Positions 24,404 through 34,571 of a stretch of 64,000 bases of DNA are shown here, piece by piece. Under the pieces are notes generated by a model, which did not search any database, was not told the DNA's origin, and saw only the letters and a list, made by a program, of their open reading frames with translations. The position numbers and the translations under genes are program-made. The stretch is from Collimonas fungivorans Ter331 (GTDB lineage: Bacteria; Pseudomonadota; Gammaproteobacteria; Burkholderiales; Burkholderiaceae_D): assembly GCF_000221045.1 (NCBI RefSeq), contig NC_015856.1:4546542-4610541 (forward strand). The letters run 5' to 3'. How positions within the stretch are numbered: the first letter of the stretch is position 1; the number at the start of each line of letters is the position of its first letter.

Positions 24404-25846
24404 TCACAGGCCGACAGCTTTTTTCACCAGGCCGAACACTTCGGTGTTGTCGAGCACGCCGCGGATATTCTCGGCCCCCAGTCCCTGCGCACCGATAAAG
24501 ACATTGGTGCCGCCGTGGGTTTCGCCGCCGGCTTCGGTCGGGATCACCGACTCTTGCATGTAGTCCTTGTCAGCCACCTGCATGTCGGACAACGCGCCGC
24601 GCGTGGCCAGGTGGTTGGGGCCGTTGCCGAAACCGATCACGGTGTAAGGGTTGTTGTTGATATCGCGTTCAGGCTGGCCGGTAGCGACATTTTTCACCAG
24701 GCCGAGCACGCCCGGCTCGCTGCTGGTGGTCTTGCCGGTGCGCTTGGCGTAGCCGTTCAGCAGGATCGAGTGGTCATGGTCGGCAGTGACCACCACCAGA
24801 GTGTTTTTCAAACCCGGATCGACTTGCTGCATCTTGTCCAGCGCGACCTTGATCGCGTCGTCGAAAGCAACGGTTTCCTGCAATGCGCGGCGCGCGTTGG
24901 TGGCGTGCAAAGCATGGTCGATGCGGCCGCCCTCCACCATCAGGAAGAAGCCAGTTTTCTTGCTGTTCAGCAGGTCTATCGACTTGCCTGTCATCTGCGC
25001 CAGGCTCGGTTCCTTGGCGGCGTCGCGGTCCAGGTCGTAAGTCATGTGGTCTTTGTGGAACAGGCCGACCACTTTCGGCGTCGCCGCGCCGATCTTGTCG
25101 AACTCGGCAAAGTTGCTAGCGTAGGTATAGCCGGCCGCCTTGAATTCCGCCACCAGGTCGCGGCTGTCGCTGCGCTTGCTGTCGGCGTCGGCTTTCGGCA
25201 GGAAATGACGGCGGCCGCCGCCGAAAATGACGTCGACGCCATCGCTCAGCTTGCTGTTGAAGCCGGCGCCCTTCGGCGTCAATTGCGCGGCGATATTGTT
25301 TTCGCCGTCGCGGTGGCAGATATGCGAATAAGTCGCCGCCGGCGTCGCATGCGTGATCCGGGTGGTGGTCACGACGCCGGTGCTGTAACCCTTGGCCTTC
25401 ATGATCTCCAGTAGAGTGTCGGCTGGCGTGCCGTTGCCGGCGGGGCAGGTGCTGTCGGCGCCGTTGACATAACTTTTGCCGCCGGCGTCGCGGGCGCTGG
25501 TATTGGCCGACATGGCAATCACTTCGTTGTTCGCCTTGACGCCGGTCATGTAGGCCGCCATCGACGGTGCGCTGTCGGTCACTTGGGCATCGTTGGAATA
25601 GGTAGTGACGAAACCGCTTTCCGGCAGGGTATCGATGGTCAGGTCGCCCTCTTCGCCCACTTTGTAGATGCGGGCGGCAGTCATGGTGGTGATGCCCATG
25701 CCGTCGCCCAGGAAGAAGATGACATTCTTGCCCGGCTTGACTTCAGGCCGCTCGACCGGCGTCTCTACCAGCGGATTGCTGGAACCGCTACATCCTGCCA
25801 GCGCCATGGCTCCCGTGGCGGCGGCAATCAAAATACGTAATTTCAT
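24404..25846 (-). CDS. Alkaline phosphatase lipoprotein (PhoA superfamily), copy 2
   Basis: 480 residues. The N-terminus MKLRILIAAATGAMALAGCS has a lipobox (LAGC), so the mature enzyme is probably lipid-anchored through Cys19. Catalytic motifs match copy 1: KNVIFFLGDGMGITTMTAAR, TDSAPSMAAYMTGVK, VEGGRIDHALHATNARRALQ, VVTADHDHSILLNGY and EAGGETHGGTNVF. It is the first gene of the pair. An inverted repeat and TGTAA direct repeats lie 40-80 bases upstream and could be a control site. I cannot say whether it prefers mono- or diesters. Confidence 0.92.
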   Translation of the reverse strand: MKLRILIAAATGAMALAGCSGSSNPLVETPVERPEVKPGKNVIFFLGDGMGITTMTAARIYKVGEEGDLTIDTLPESGFVTTYSNDAQVTDSAPSMAAYMTGVKANNEVIAMSANTSARDAGGKSYVNGADSTCPAGNGTPADTLLEIMKAKGYSTGVVTTTRITHATPAATYSHICHRDGENNIAAQLTPKGAGFNSKLSDGVDVIFGGGRRHFLPKADADSKRSDSRDLVAEFKAAGYTYASNFAEFDKIGAATPKVVGLFHKDHMTYDLDRDAAKEPSLAQMTGKSIDLLNSKKTGFFLMVEGGRIDHALHATNARRALQETVAFDDAIKVALDKMQQVDPGLKNTLVVVTADHDHSILLNGYAKRTGKTTSSEPGVLGLVKNVATGQPERDINNNPYTVIGFGNGPNHLATRGALSDMQVADKDYMQESVIPTEAGGETHGGTNVFIGAQGLGAENIRGVLDNTEVFGLVKKAVGL

Positions 25847-25886
25847 TCATCGCTCCGTGTTGTCAATCATAAACATGCAGTCATTT

Positions 25887-25925
25887 GTAATAATGTGTAA
25901 CAACTGTAACCAGAAGTTATTACAT
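25887..25925. promoter_or_regulatory. Inverted and direct repeats upstream of alkaline phosphatase copy 2
   Basis: TGTAATAA at 25887-25894 is inverted as TTATTACA at 25918-25925, and TGTAA recurs within it at spacings of 10 and 9 bases. Direct repeats near one helical turn apart are reminiscent of a PhoB box, but the sequence does not match the usual CTGTCAT half-site. Confidence 0.35.
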
Positions 25926-26056
25926 GCTGATGACGAAAGAGCATGGATCCTCAGAAAAGGCGCGACGGAAGATTGACCCGTGCAATGCCGGGTCAATCAA
26001 AGGGAGGAAGGAGGAGCTGTGAGCTTGCTGCGCGGCGGCCGTTGGCCAAGGAAGTG

Positions 26057-26695
26057 TTACTTGCGTGCGGATACCGTATGGATCGGCAGGTCGTCCTTGT
26101 ATTCCCAGCGTTTCCACGCTGCCAGCACGGCGTTGGGATATTCGGGACGGCCGCGGCTGCCATTGTAGCGGCCGAGCGCGAGGTACAGGTTGCCCTTTTC
26201 CATGTCGATATACATGCGCAGGATCGAACAGCCGTAACGCAGGTTGGTCTGCATGTTGAACAGCTTGCTGCGGTCGGCATCGCCGATCACGCGGGTCCAG
26301 AATGGCATCACCTGCATGTAGCCATGGGCGCTGACGCTGGACAGCGCGTACTTGCGGAATGCCGATTCGACCTGGATCAGGCCCAGCACCATGCCGGGAT
26401 CAAGGCCGGCGCGCTTGGCTTCATACCAGGCGGTTTCCAGGAATTCGATGCGCACCTGCGCATCCGGCAGCTTCTTCTTCAGGCGTTCCGACATCTCGCC
26501 CAGCCAGTACAGGTACTGGATGCGCTGGTCGATTTCGGAGAACTGGGCTTTTGGGGGGCGGGCGTCGTTGATGGCGCGCGACAAAGCCAGGCGTACCGAA
26601 TCCGCCAGCTCTTCTTCTTTTTGATTTCCGGCCTGCGCCATGCTGCAGAGCAGCAACAACATGGGCAACAAGCCAAGCCAACGAGACCAGCGCAA
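26057..26695 (-). CDS. Lytic transglycosylase (SLT-like, family 1)
   Basis: 212 residues if the TTG at 26695 is the start (MRWSRWLGLLPMLLLLCSMA), which gives a clean signal peptide ending MAQA and has GGGGAG six bases upstream. The SLT domain shows LGLIQVESAFRKYALSSVSA with the catalytic Glu, HGYMQVMPFWTRVIGD, and YNGSRGRPEYP. It cleaves the glycan strand of peptidoglycan in the periplasm. A GTG at 26716 is an alternative start but would lack a ribosome site and lies within a hairpin. The hairpin contains the Shine-Dalgarno of the TTG start. proS ends 85 bases upstream. Confidence 0.8.
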   Translation of the reverse strand: MRWSRWLGLLPMLLLLCSMAQAGNQKEEELADSVRLALSRAINDARPPKAQFSEIDQRIQYLYWLGEMSERLKKKLPDAQVRIEFLETAWYEAKRAGLDPGMVLGLIQVESAFRKYALSSVSAHGYMQVMPFWTRVIGDADRSKLFNMQTNLRYGCSILRMYIDMEKGNLYLALGRYNGSRGRPEYPNAVLAAWKRWEYKDDLPIHTVSARK

Positions 26696-26701
26696 TCGAT
26701 A

Positions 26702-26731
26702 CTCCCCAAAATACACTTTTATTTTGGGGAG
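26702..26731 (-). promoter_or_regulatory. Perfect 12-bp hairpin covering the lytic transglycosylase ribosome site
   Basis: CTCCCCAAAATA at 26702-26713 and its exact complement at 26720-26731 enclose a 6-base loop. On the minus strand the 3' arm ends GGGGAG, which is the likely Shine-Dalgarno sequence for the TTG start at 26695. No U-tract follows, so a translational switch is more likely than a terminator. Confidence 0.65.
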
Positions 26732-26780
26732 AGTATACAAAGAAAACGGCGCAAAAAACCAATCCGCCGCAAATCTGTTG

Positions 26781-28523
26781 TTATTGGGAAACCAGGCGAG
26801 CCTTGATGAAGCCTGCCACCTCCGCCAGCGGCACCGTAGTTGCCTCGGTATCGCGCCGTCCCTGGTACTCCAGCTGGCCATCCTTGAGGCCGCGGTCGCC
26901 GATCACCACCCGGTGCGGCACGCCGATCAGCTCCCAGTCGGCGAACATCGCGCCCGGGCGCTCGCCGCGGTCGTCCAGGATGACGTCGACGCCGGCAGCC
27001 AGCAAGGTGTCGTACAGCTTGTCGGTCTCGGCCTTGACCGCTTCGCTGCGGTCATAGCCCATAGGGCACAGGACTACTTCGAACGGGGCGATGGAGGTCG
27101 GCCAGATGATGCCCTTGTCGTCGAAATTCTGTTCAATCGCGGCGCCCAGGATGCGTGTGATGCCAATTCCATAACATCCCATCTGCAGCATCTGCGGCTT
27201 GCCGTTCTCGTCCAGGAAAGTCGCTTTCATCGATTCCGAATAGGCGGTGCCCAGCTGGAACACGTGGCCGACTTCGATCCCGCGCAAGATCGCCAGGGCG
27301 CCCTTGCCGTCCGGCGAAGGGTCGCCTTCCACCACATTGCGGATATCGAACACCATCGGCTCGGGTAGGTCGCGGCCCCAGTTGACGCCGGTGTAGTGGA
27401 AATCCACTTCGTTGGCGCCGCTGACGAAGTCATGCATGTTGGCGACAGTGACATCCGCTACAACGGTAACCGGCTTCTTGGTATTGACCGGCCCCAGATA
27501 GCCTGGCGGCGTGCCGAAGTACTCGACAATCTCCTGTTCGGTAGCAAAACGATAACCGGCCAGGCCGGGAATCTTGTTGGCCTTGATTTCGTTGAGTTCA
27601 TGGTCGCCGCGCAGCATCAGCAGCCAGACCACCTTGCTTACCGGCTCTTTGTCGGTTGCTTCTTTTTCAACAGTCAGGACGATCGACTTGATGGTTTGCG
27701 TCAAAGGCAGCTGCAGCAGCTCGGCTACCGCTTCGCATTTGGCCTTGCCCGGCGTCGCCGTTTTGGTCAGCGCCTGGGTCGCCGCGCCGCGGGCCGGATA
27801 CAAAGGCAGGGACTCGGCCGCTTCCATATTGGCGGCGTAATCCGAGTTCGGGCAATACACGATGGCGTCTTCGCCGGTAGCGGCGATGACGTGGAATTCA
27901 TGCGAACCGGTGCCGCCGATGGCGCCGTTGTCGGCCGCCACCGCCCGGAATTGCAGGCCAAAGCGGTTGAAAATCCGGACGTAGGCGTCGTACATGATCT
28001 GGTAGGACTGTTTCAGGCCATCCAGGTCGCGATCGAAGGAATAGGCGTCTTTCATCGTGAATTCGCGTCCGCGCATCAAGCCGAAGCGTGGCCGGCGTTC
28101 ATCGCGGAACTTGGTCTGGATATGGTAAAAATTCACCGGCAGCTTGCGGTAAGAGCGTAATTCAGTGCGAGCGATGTCAGTAATCACTTCTTCCGAAGTC
28201 GGCTGGATGATGAAGTCTCGGCCGTGACGGTCCTTGACGCGCATCAGTTCGGCGCCGTATTTCTGCCAGCGGCCGGTTTCCTGCCACAGTTCGGCCGGCT
28301 GCACCACCGGCATCAGCAATTCCACCGCCCCGGAACGGTTCATCTCTTCGCGCACGATGCTCTCCACCTTGCGGATCACGCGCAAACCCATCGGCATATA
28401 GGTGTAAATGCCGGAACTGATGCGCTTGATCATGCCGGCGCGCATCATCAGTTTGTGGCTGACGATTTCTGCGTCGGATGGAGCTTCTTTGAGCGTGGAG
28501 ATAAAAAAACGGGAGGCGCGCAT
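26781..28523 (-). CDS. proS: Prolyl-tRNA synthetase
   Basis: 580 residues, the long bacterial form with an editing insert. Class II motifs are visible: [20 protein letters not shown] near the start, [20 protein letters not shown] (motif 2), and [20 protein letters not shown] (motif 3), with the editing domain at about 220-400 and an anticodon-binding domain at the end ([20 protein letters not shown]). It charges tRNA-Pro; a tRNA-Pro(CGG) gene is at 56317. It is divergent from rppH. Confidence 0.96.
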   Translation of the reverse strand: MRASRFFISTLKEAPSDAEIVSHKLMMRAGMIKRISSGIYTYMPMGLRVIRKVESIVREEMNRSGAVELLMPVVQPAELWQETGRWQKYGAELMRVKDRHGRDFIIQPTSEEVITDIARTELRSYRKLPVNFYHIQTKFRDERRPRFGLMRGREFTMKDAYSFDRDLDGLKQSYQIMYDAYVRIFNRFGLQFRAVAADNGAIGGTGSHEFHVIAATGEDAIVYCPNSDYAANMEAAESLPLYPARGAATQALTKTATPGKAKCEAVAELLQLPLTQTIKSIVLTVEKEATDKEPVSKVVWLLMLRGDHELNEIKANKIPGLAGYRFATEQEIVEYFGTPPGYLGPVNTKKPVTVVADVTVANMHDFVSGANEVDFHYTGVNWGRDLPEPMVFDIRNVVEGDPSPDGKGALAILRGIEVGHVFQLGTAYSESMKATFLDENGKPQMLQMGCYGIGITRILGAAIEQNFDDKGIIWPTSIAPFEVVLCPMGYDRSEAVKAETDKLYDTLLAAGVDVILDDRGERPGAMFADWELIGVPHRVVIGDRGLKDGQLEYQGRRDTEATTVPLAEVAGFIKARLVSQ

Positions 28524-28670
28524 AACGATGAATTCTTTTTAAAAAGAGAGGGTTATAATCAACTCAATTTTAAAGGATTAGCTGGCTGATGCGCCTACTC
28601 TTTGCACAATTGATTGATGTTCTGGCCATTGTTGTTACTGGCAAGGACAGATTGCGCGCCTGACCGGGCG

Positions 28671-28723
28671 AGGACAGAGCTTTACGCCTAACCACGGCGG
28701 CTGCATGGACCTGTCCCGCAATG
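28671..28723. repeat. Dispersed repeat copy A (AGGACAGAG...CTGTCCCGCAATG)
   Basis: Starts AGGACAGAG, has ACGGCGGC in the middle and ends CTGTCCCGCAATG; GGACAG and CTGTCC are inverted arms. The same three blocks in the same order occur at 41144-41195. It lies in the divergent region between proS and rppH. Confidence 0.65.
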
Positions 28724-28808
28724 TTGACGGCAAGCAAGGAATCTAGCAGAACATCTAGCAAAATGCGCAGTAGAGCCGCCTGGCCGCAGAAAGTTTTGAG
28801 GTAACAAC

Positions 28809-29384
28809 ATGCTTGACCGTGAAGGCTTTCGCCCGAACGTCGGCATTATCTTGCTCAACACCCAGAACGAAGTCTGGTGGGGCAAGCGCGTGCGTGAACA
28901 TTCGTGGCAGTTTCCACAAGGCGGTATCAAATACGGTGAAACCCCGGAGCAGGCAATGTTTCGCGAACTCGAGGAAGAAATCGGGCTGAAGGCGGAACAC
29001 GTCAAGATCATCGGCCGCACCCGCGACTGGCTGCGCTACGAGGTACCCGACCATTTCATCAAGCGCGACGTGCGCGGCCATTATCGCGGCCAGAAACAGA
29101 TCTGGTTCCTGCTGCGCATGGTGGGACGCGACTGCGACGTCAACCTGCGCCTCACCGAACACCCCGAATTCGACGCCTGGCGCTGGCATGATTACTGGGT
29201 GCCGCTGGACGTCGTGATCGAATTCAAACGGGATGTCTACCAGCGCGCCTTGCAAGAATTATCACGTTTCCTGACGCGCCCGCTGCAAAACGCGCCGCAT
29301 CACGCCCGTCACCTGCGCACCGGCCACGGGCCGCGCGCAGCGACGCAATCCCCTCCGGCCTGTGCCGAACCCGAAAAGAAGTGA
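28809..29384 (+). CDS. rppH: RNA pyrophosphohydrolase RppH
   Basis: 191 residues. It removes pyrophosphate from the 5' end of mRNA, opening the way for RNase E decay. The N-terminus [20 protein letters not shown] and the Nudix box [20 protein letters not shown] are typical, followed by [15 protein letters not shown]. The C-terminal 40 residues beyond the usual length are Arg/His/Pro-rich and probably disordered. The stop overlaps the next gene's GTG start. Confidence 0.94.
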   Translation: MLDREGFRPNVGIILLNTQNEVWWGKRVREHSWQFPQGGIKYGETPEQAMFRELEEEIGLKAEHVKIIGRTRDWLRYEVPDHFIKRDVRGHYRGQKQIWFLLRMVGRDCDVNLRLTEHPEFDAWRWHDYWVPLDVVIEFKRDVYQRALQELSRFLTRPLQNAPHHARHLRTGHGPRAATQSPPACAEPEKK

Positions 29385-30004
29385 GTACCTCTATGGCTGT
29401 TGCCTTGCGCGCCTTGCGTTTCCCCCCCGCCACAAACAAGATGCTGCAGCTGCTGGCTGCCAGCCTGTTGCTGCTGGCCGCCGCCCACGTGCACGCCGCC
29501 GGCGACCCGTTCAATCCCGGCGCCGGCGCGAATTCGAGTAATTCAGGCATGTCCGACGATGACGATTACGACGACGGCAAATCCTGGCAAGAAGCCAAGA
29601 CCGAAATCCCGCCGCAGCCGCAAGCCGCCAACCTGGTGTCGTTCTATGTCAGCCCGACCGCCACCATGAATTTTTTCATCGATGTCAATTCGATATCGGC
29701 CGGCAGCGACGGCGTGGTGCGCTACACGCTGGTCAGCAAAAGCCAGGGCGGCGCTGAAAACGTCAGCTACGAAGGCATCCGCTGCCAGACCTATGAGAGC
29801 AAGTCATATGCGTTTGGCCAGAAAGACGGCAGCTGGTCGCGCGCGCGCCTGAGCGGCTGGAAGCAGATCAGCGAATCGTCGGGAAACCGCCAGCATGCAG
29901 CCTTGGCCAAGGACTTTCTTTGCCAGGATGGCATGATAGCCGGCAAGGTGGAGGACATCCGCAGCAGGCTGCGCAGCAACCGCCCGATCAAACCGGGCAG
30001 CTGA
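29381..30004 (+). CDS. CNP1-like family secreted protein
   Basis: 207 residues from a GTG overlapping the rppH stop; an ATG at 29393 is an equally possible start. A signal peptide ([20 protein letters not shown]) is followed by an acidic linker ([15 protein letters not shown]) and the CNP1-like domain: [40 protein letters not shown], and KDFLCQDG. The two Cys residues (RCQTYE, FLCQD) may form a disulfide. The family is named after a neisserial cryptic protein; function unknown. A clear terminator follows. Confidence 0.85.
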   Translation: MSTSMAVALRALRFPPATNKMLQLLAASLLLLAAAHVHAAGDPFNPGAGANSSNSGMSDDDDYDDGKSWQEAKTEIPPQPQAANLVSFYVSPTATMNFFIDVNSISAGSDGVVRYTLVSKSQGGAENVSYEGIRCQTYESKSYAFGQKDGSWSRARLSGWKQISESSGNRQHAALAKDFLCQDGMIAGKVEDIRSRLRSNRPIKPGS

Positions 30005-30022
30005 CCCGCCCCGCTCGCATGT

Positions 30023-30057
30023 AAAAACGGCTCCTGCAATTTGCGGAGCCGTTTTTT
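30023..30057. terminator. Bidirectional terminator between the CNP1-like gene and proB
   Basis: AAAAACGGCTCC, 10-base loop, GGAGCCGTTTTTT between convergent genes. Confidence 0.88.
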
Positions 30058-30084
30058 ATTGTCCGGAGCTGCCGGTCTTACCGC

Positions 30085-31203
30085 CTAGAGCAAGACCATG
30101 TTGTCCCGGTGGATCAATTCCGATTCTTCGACAAAACCCAGGATAGACTGGATCTCCGCCGAAGGATGGCGCATGATGCGGCGCGCTTCCGAACTGGTGT
30201 AATTGCTGATGCCGCGCGCAATGGCGTGGCCGTCGCCATCGGTGCAGGTAATGACGTCGCCACGGCCGAACTCGCCGGATACGGCGGTTACGCCGATCGG
30301 CAACAAGGATTTGCCTTCGTTGCGCAGCTTTTGCACCGCGCCGGCATCCAGCACTACCTTGCCGGCGGTTTTCAGGTGATCGGCCATCCATTGCTTGCGG
30401 GCGGTGAGCTGCGCGGTCTGCGCATTCAATTGTGTGCCGATGGCTTCGCCGCTGGCGAGCCTGGTCAGCACCGCATCTTCGCGGCCCCAGGCAATCACCG
30501 TATGGGCGCCCGAGGTGGCGGCGCGCTTGGCGGCCAGGATCTTGGTGATCATGCCGCCGCGGCCGATGCTGGTGCCGGCGTCGCCCGCCATCACTTCCAG
30601 CGCCGGATCGCCGGCCTTGGCTTCATGCACAAACTCGGCATTCGGGTCCTTGCGCGGATCGGCCGTGTACAAACCCTTCTGGTCGGTCAGGATGATCAGG
30701 GCGTCGCCTTCGATCAGGTTGGCGACCAGCGCACCCAGGGTATCGTTGTCGCCGAACTTGATTTCATCGGTGACCACGGTGTCGTTCTCGTTGATGATCG
30801 CCACCACGCCGAAGCGCAGCAAGGTGAACAGGGTCGAGCGGGCGTTCAGGTAGCGTTCGCGGTCGGCCAGGTCGGCGTGCGTCAGCAAGACCTGGGCGGT
30901 GCGTATGTTGTGGGCGCGGAAGCTGGTTTCATAGATCTGCGCCAGGCCCATCTGGCCGACCGCGGCGCAAGCCTGCAGTTCGTCGATGCTGGTCGGGCGC
31001 TTGTCGAAACCGAGCCGCTGCATGCCTTCGGCCACGGCGCCGGAACTGACCAGCACCACTTCCTTGCCCATCGCCCGCAACTCGGCGATCTGGGTCGCCC
31101 ATTTTTCGATGGCGCCGGCGTCCAGGCCCTTGCCGTCATTGGTTACCAGGGAAGATCCGACCTTGATGATGATGCGCTTGGCTTTTTGAATGACGGAATT
31201 CAT
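30085..31203 (-). CDS. proB: Glutamate 5-kinase
   Basis: 372 residues. It phosphorylates glutamate in the first step of proline synthesis; ProA (3' end at 3-77) acts next. The amino-acid kinase domain (1-260) shows [55 protein letters not shown] and [24 protein letters not shown] domain follows (about 280-360, [20 protein letters not shown]). It is probably feedback-inhibited by proline, as is usual for the family. Downstream of obgE on the same strand with 105 bases between. Confidence 0.95.
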   Translation of the reverse strand: MNSVIQKAKRIIIKVGSSLVTNDGKGLDAGAIEKWATQIAELRAMGKEVVLVSSGAVAEGMQRLGFDKRPTSIDELQACAAVGQMGLAQIYETSFRAHNIRTAQVLLTHADLADRERYLNARSTLFTLLRFGVVAIINENDTVVTDEIKFGDNDTLGALVANLIEGDALIILTDQKGLYTADPRKDPNAEFVHEAKAGDPALEVMAGDAGTSIGRGGMITKILAAKRAATSGAHTVIAWGREDAVLTRLASGEAIGTQLNAQTAQLTARKQWMADHLKTAGKVVLDAGAVQKLRNEGKSLLPIGVTAVSGEFGRGDVITCTDGDGHAIARGISNYTSSEARRIMRHPSAEIQSILGFVEESELIHRDNMVLL

Positions 31204-31308
31204 ATTTTTATCTATCGTGCCTCGGCGACTGGCGAGGGTGGCGGGAAAAAAATAGACCGATGGCGAGAGAGATTGATTTCTCCGCAGCCACCGGTGCCGG
31301 ATGCTGGC

Positions 31309-32427
<1,119 letters not shown>

Positions 32428-32612
32428 CTAATGAGGTTGGAGGTTAAATTCTTATTGAAAGCCACAGGTAACTTTACCGATTTTTGGCAATCGTTGCAGC
32501 CTAGGCCGCAGCTTGTATTGCAATAATGCCATTGCTTCACGCATAACTCGCCGCCAGCGGAATAGGCACGCTGCGTGTTCCGGTTAGCTTGGGCAGTGTT
32601 TTACGACCAGAA

Positions 32613-32645
32613 ACTAAAAAGGCTCCACCAGCTGGCAGAGCCTTT
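32613..32645 (-). terminator. Rho-independent terminator after rpmA
   Basis: On the minus strand AAAGGCTC, loop, GAGCCTTT followed by TTAGTTT. It separates the ribosomal protein pair from obgE. Confidence 0.8.
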
Positions 32646-32689
32646 CGCAGCAAGGCTGACGCCTTGCCTGTGTCGACGCGCTTAAAAAA

Positions 32690-32947
32690 TTAAGCTGCTA
32701 CGACAGTAACGTAGTTACGCTGGGTAGCGCCCTTGGTTACGAATTGTACTTTGCCGTCGATCAGCGCGAACAGGGTGTGATCCTTGCCCATGCCGACGTT
32801 TTCGCCTGGATGCGTCTTGGTGCCGCGTTGACGAATGATGATGCCGCCGGCGTTGATCGCCTGGCCACCGTAGACCTTGACGCCAAGTCGCTTTGACTCT
32901 GAGTCACGGCCGTTGCGCGTAGTGCCGCCGCCTTTTTTATGTGCCAT
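32690..32947 (-). CDS. rpmA: 50S ribosomal protein L27
   Basis: 85 residues beginning [20 protein letters not shown], the flexible N-terminal tail that reaches the peptidyl-transferase centre. [20 protein letters not shown] and [20 protein letters not shown] complete the family pattern. It lies 38 bases after rplU and should be cotranscribed with it. Confidence 0.98.
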   Translation of the reverse strand: MAHKKGGGTTRNGRDSESKRLGVKVYGGQAINAGGIIIRQRGTKTHPGENVGMGKDHTLFALIDGKVQFVTKGATQRNYVTVVAA

Positions 32948-32985
32948 TTAGAACTCCTGGTATCTGGTTAAGCCGACCCACGCAA

Positions 32986-33297
32986 TTAAGCGTTGATCGA
33001 AACGATTTGAATTTCGGTGTAATTTTGACGATGGCCTTGATGCTTCTGATAATGCTTACGACGACGCATTTTGAAGATCTTGACTTTATCGTGGCGACCT
33101 TGCGCCAATACCTTAACCGACACCGTAGCACCTTCGACCAGCGGTGCACCAAACTTAATGGTGTCACCAGCGCCAACTGCGAGCACTTGATCAATAGTGA
33201 GTTCGGTGCCAATGTCTGCAGGTATCTGTTCTATTTTGAGTTTTTCGCCGGCAACAATCTTATATTGTTTGCCACCGGTTTTTATGACCGCGTACAT
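32986..33297 (-). CDS. rplU: 50S ribosomal protein L21
   Basis: 103 residues from ATG 33297 ([20 protein letters not shown]), the usual length and start. [20 protein letters not shown] is the rRNA-binding loop. An upstream ATG four codons earlier is not used in the family. It is the first gene of the rplU-rpmA pair. Confidence 0.98.
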   Translation of the reverse strand: MYAVIKTGGKQYKIVAGEKLKIEQIPADIGTELTIDQVLAVGAGDTIKFGAPLVEGATVSVKVLAQGRHDKVKIFKMRRRKHYQKHQGHRQNYTEIQIVSINA

Positions 33298-33596
33298 ATG
33301 AAACCTCATCGAAATGATTGAAGACTATTAAAAAAATTTCTTTCCTAAAACACCATATTCAGCGATGGAAAAGCACGAAATCACTGGGCGGAATCGGGAG
33401 AACCTGAGATTGTACATGGACTTGGCGCTTTCGTCAAAATCTCTTGACAAGTGCGGAATTCACCACAGTTCTGCGCTTCCGCCGGGCAACCCCGGTCAAA
33501 TCTTGCCGCACGGCCACTCGCCGCCGCAGTCTCACCAGCAGCACAGCGGCCTTTTTCATATAATGGCGGTATTCTGAAACTTTTTAAGGTATTGCC

Positions 33597-33908
33597 ATGA
33601 GCGATGTACAAGCGTGGATCAAGGAAACCGTGACCAGCAACCCGGTGGTGCTGTTCATGAAAGGAACCGCGCAGTTCCCCCAATGCGGATTTTCCGGCCG
33701 CGCCATCCAGCTGTTAAAGGCTAACGGCGCCGAAAACATCGTCACCGTCAACGTCCTGGAAGACCCGACCGTACGCCAAGGCATCAAGGATTATTCCAAC
33801 TGGCCGACCATTCCGCAGCTCTACGTGAACGGCGAATTCGTCGGCGGCTCCGACATCATGAACGAGATGTCTGACTCCGGCGAACTGAAAACCTTGCTGA
33901 CCGCCTGA
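33597..33908 (+). CDS. grxD: Monothiol glutaredoxin Grx4 (GrxD)
   Basis: 103 residues. The active-site motif CGFS is at residues 30-33 ([20 protein letters not shown]), followed by [20 protein letters not shown] with the cis-Pro and glutathione-binding residues. Monothiol Grx4 carries [2Fe-2S] clusters with glutathione or BolA proteins in iron-sulfur trafficking. In many Burkholderiales it follows prmC; here it stands with ubiX, 15 kb from the prfA-prmC genes. Confidence 0.95.
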   Translation: MSDVQAWIKETVTSNPVVLFMKGTAQFPQCGFSGRAIQLLKANGAENIVTVNVLEDPTVRQGIKDYSNWPTIPQLYVNGEFVGGSDIMNEMSDSGELKTLLTA

Positions 33909-33916
33909 GACCCTAC

Positions 33917-34528
33917 GTGGTCTCATCCAGCCGCCCAGCTGCAGACACCCGGCCGCCGCGCCGCCTGATTGTCGGCATTACCGGCGCCACCGGCGTGATT
34001 TACGGCGTGCGGCTGCTGCAACTGCTGCGCGACATGCCCGGCGTCGAAACCCACCTGATGATTTCCGACGCCGGCGTGCTGAACCTGCACCAGGAACTGG
34101 AGATGCGGCGCAAGCAAGTCGAGGCGCTGGCGCATGTGGTGCACAATGTGCGCGATATCGGCGCGGCCATCGCCAGCGGCTCGTTCCAGTCGGACGGCAT
34201 GATCATTGCGCCTTGTTCGATGAAAACCCTGGCTTCGGTCGCCAACGGCCTGTCCGACAACCTGATCACGCGCGCCGCCGATGTTGTCCTCAAGGAGCGC
34301 CGGCGGCTGGTCCTGATGGTGCGCGAAACGCCGTTCAACCTGGCGCACCTGCGCAACATGACCAGCGTCACCGAAATGGGCGGCGTCATCTTCCCGCCGC
34401 TGCCGGGGTTTTACCACCGGCCGCAAAGCATCGCGGAAATGGTCGACCATACCCTGGGACGGGTGCTCGATCTGTTCGCCATCCAGCATACGCTGACGCC
34501 ACGCTGGAATGGCTTGAAAGCCGATTAA
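33917..34528 (+). CDS. ubiX: Flavin prenyltransferase UbiX
   Basis: 203 residues from a GTG 8 bases after grxD. UbiX joins a prenyl group to FMN to make the prFMN cofactor of the decarboxylase UbiD in ubiquinone synthesis. Family motifs: RLIVGITGATGVIYGVRLLQ, ASGSFQSDGMIIAPCSMKTL, SDNLITRAADVVLKERRRLV and PPLPGFYHRP. It is coupled to grxD and followed by a bidirectional terminator. No ubiD is present in the window. Confidence 0.94.
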   Translation: MVSSSRPAADTRPPRRLIVGITGATGVIYGVRLLQLLRDMPGVETHLMISDAGVLNLHQELEMRRKQVEALAHVVHNVRDIGAAIASGSFQSDGMIIAPCSMKTLASVANGLSDNLITRAADVVLKERRRLVLMVRETPFNLAHLRNMTSVTEMGGVIFPPLPGFYHRPQSIAEMVDHTLGRVLDLFAIQHTLTPRWNGLKAD

Positions 34529-34558
34529 AAAAAGCCGGACAACTGCTCCGGCTTTTTT
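34528..34558. terminator. Bidirectional terminator between ubiX and the M61 peptidase gene
   Basis: AAAAAAGCCGGA, 7-base loop, TCCGGCTTTTTT, between convergent genes. Confidence 0.92.
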
Positions 34559-34571
34559 CCAATTCCCCCGC

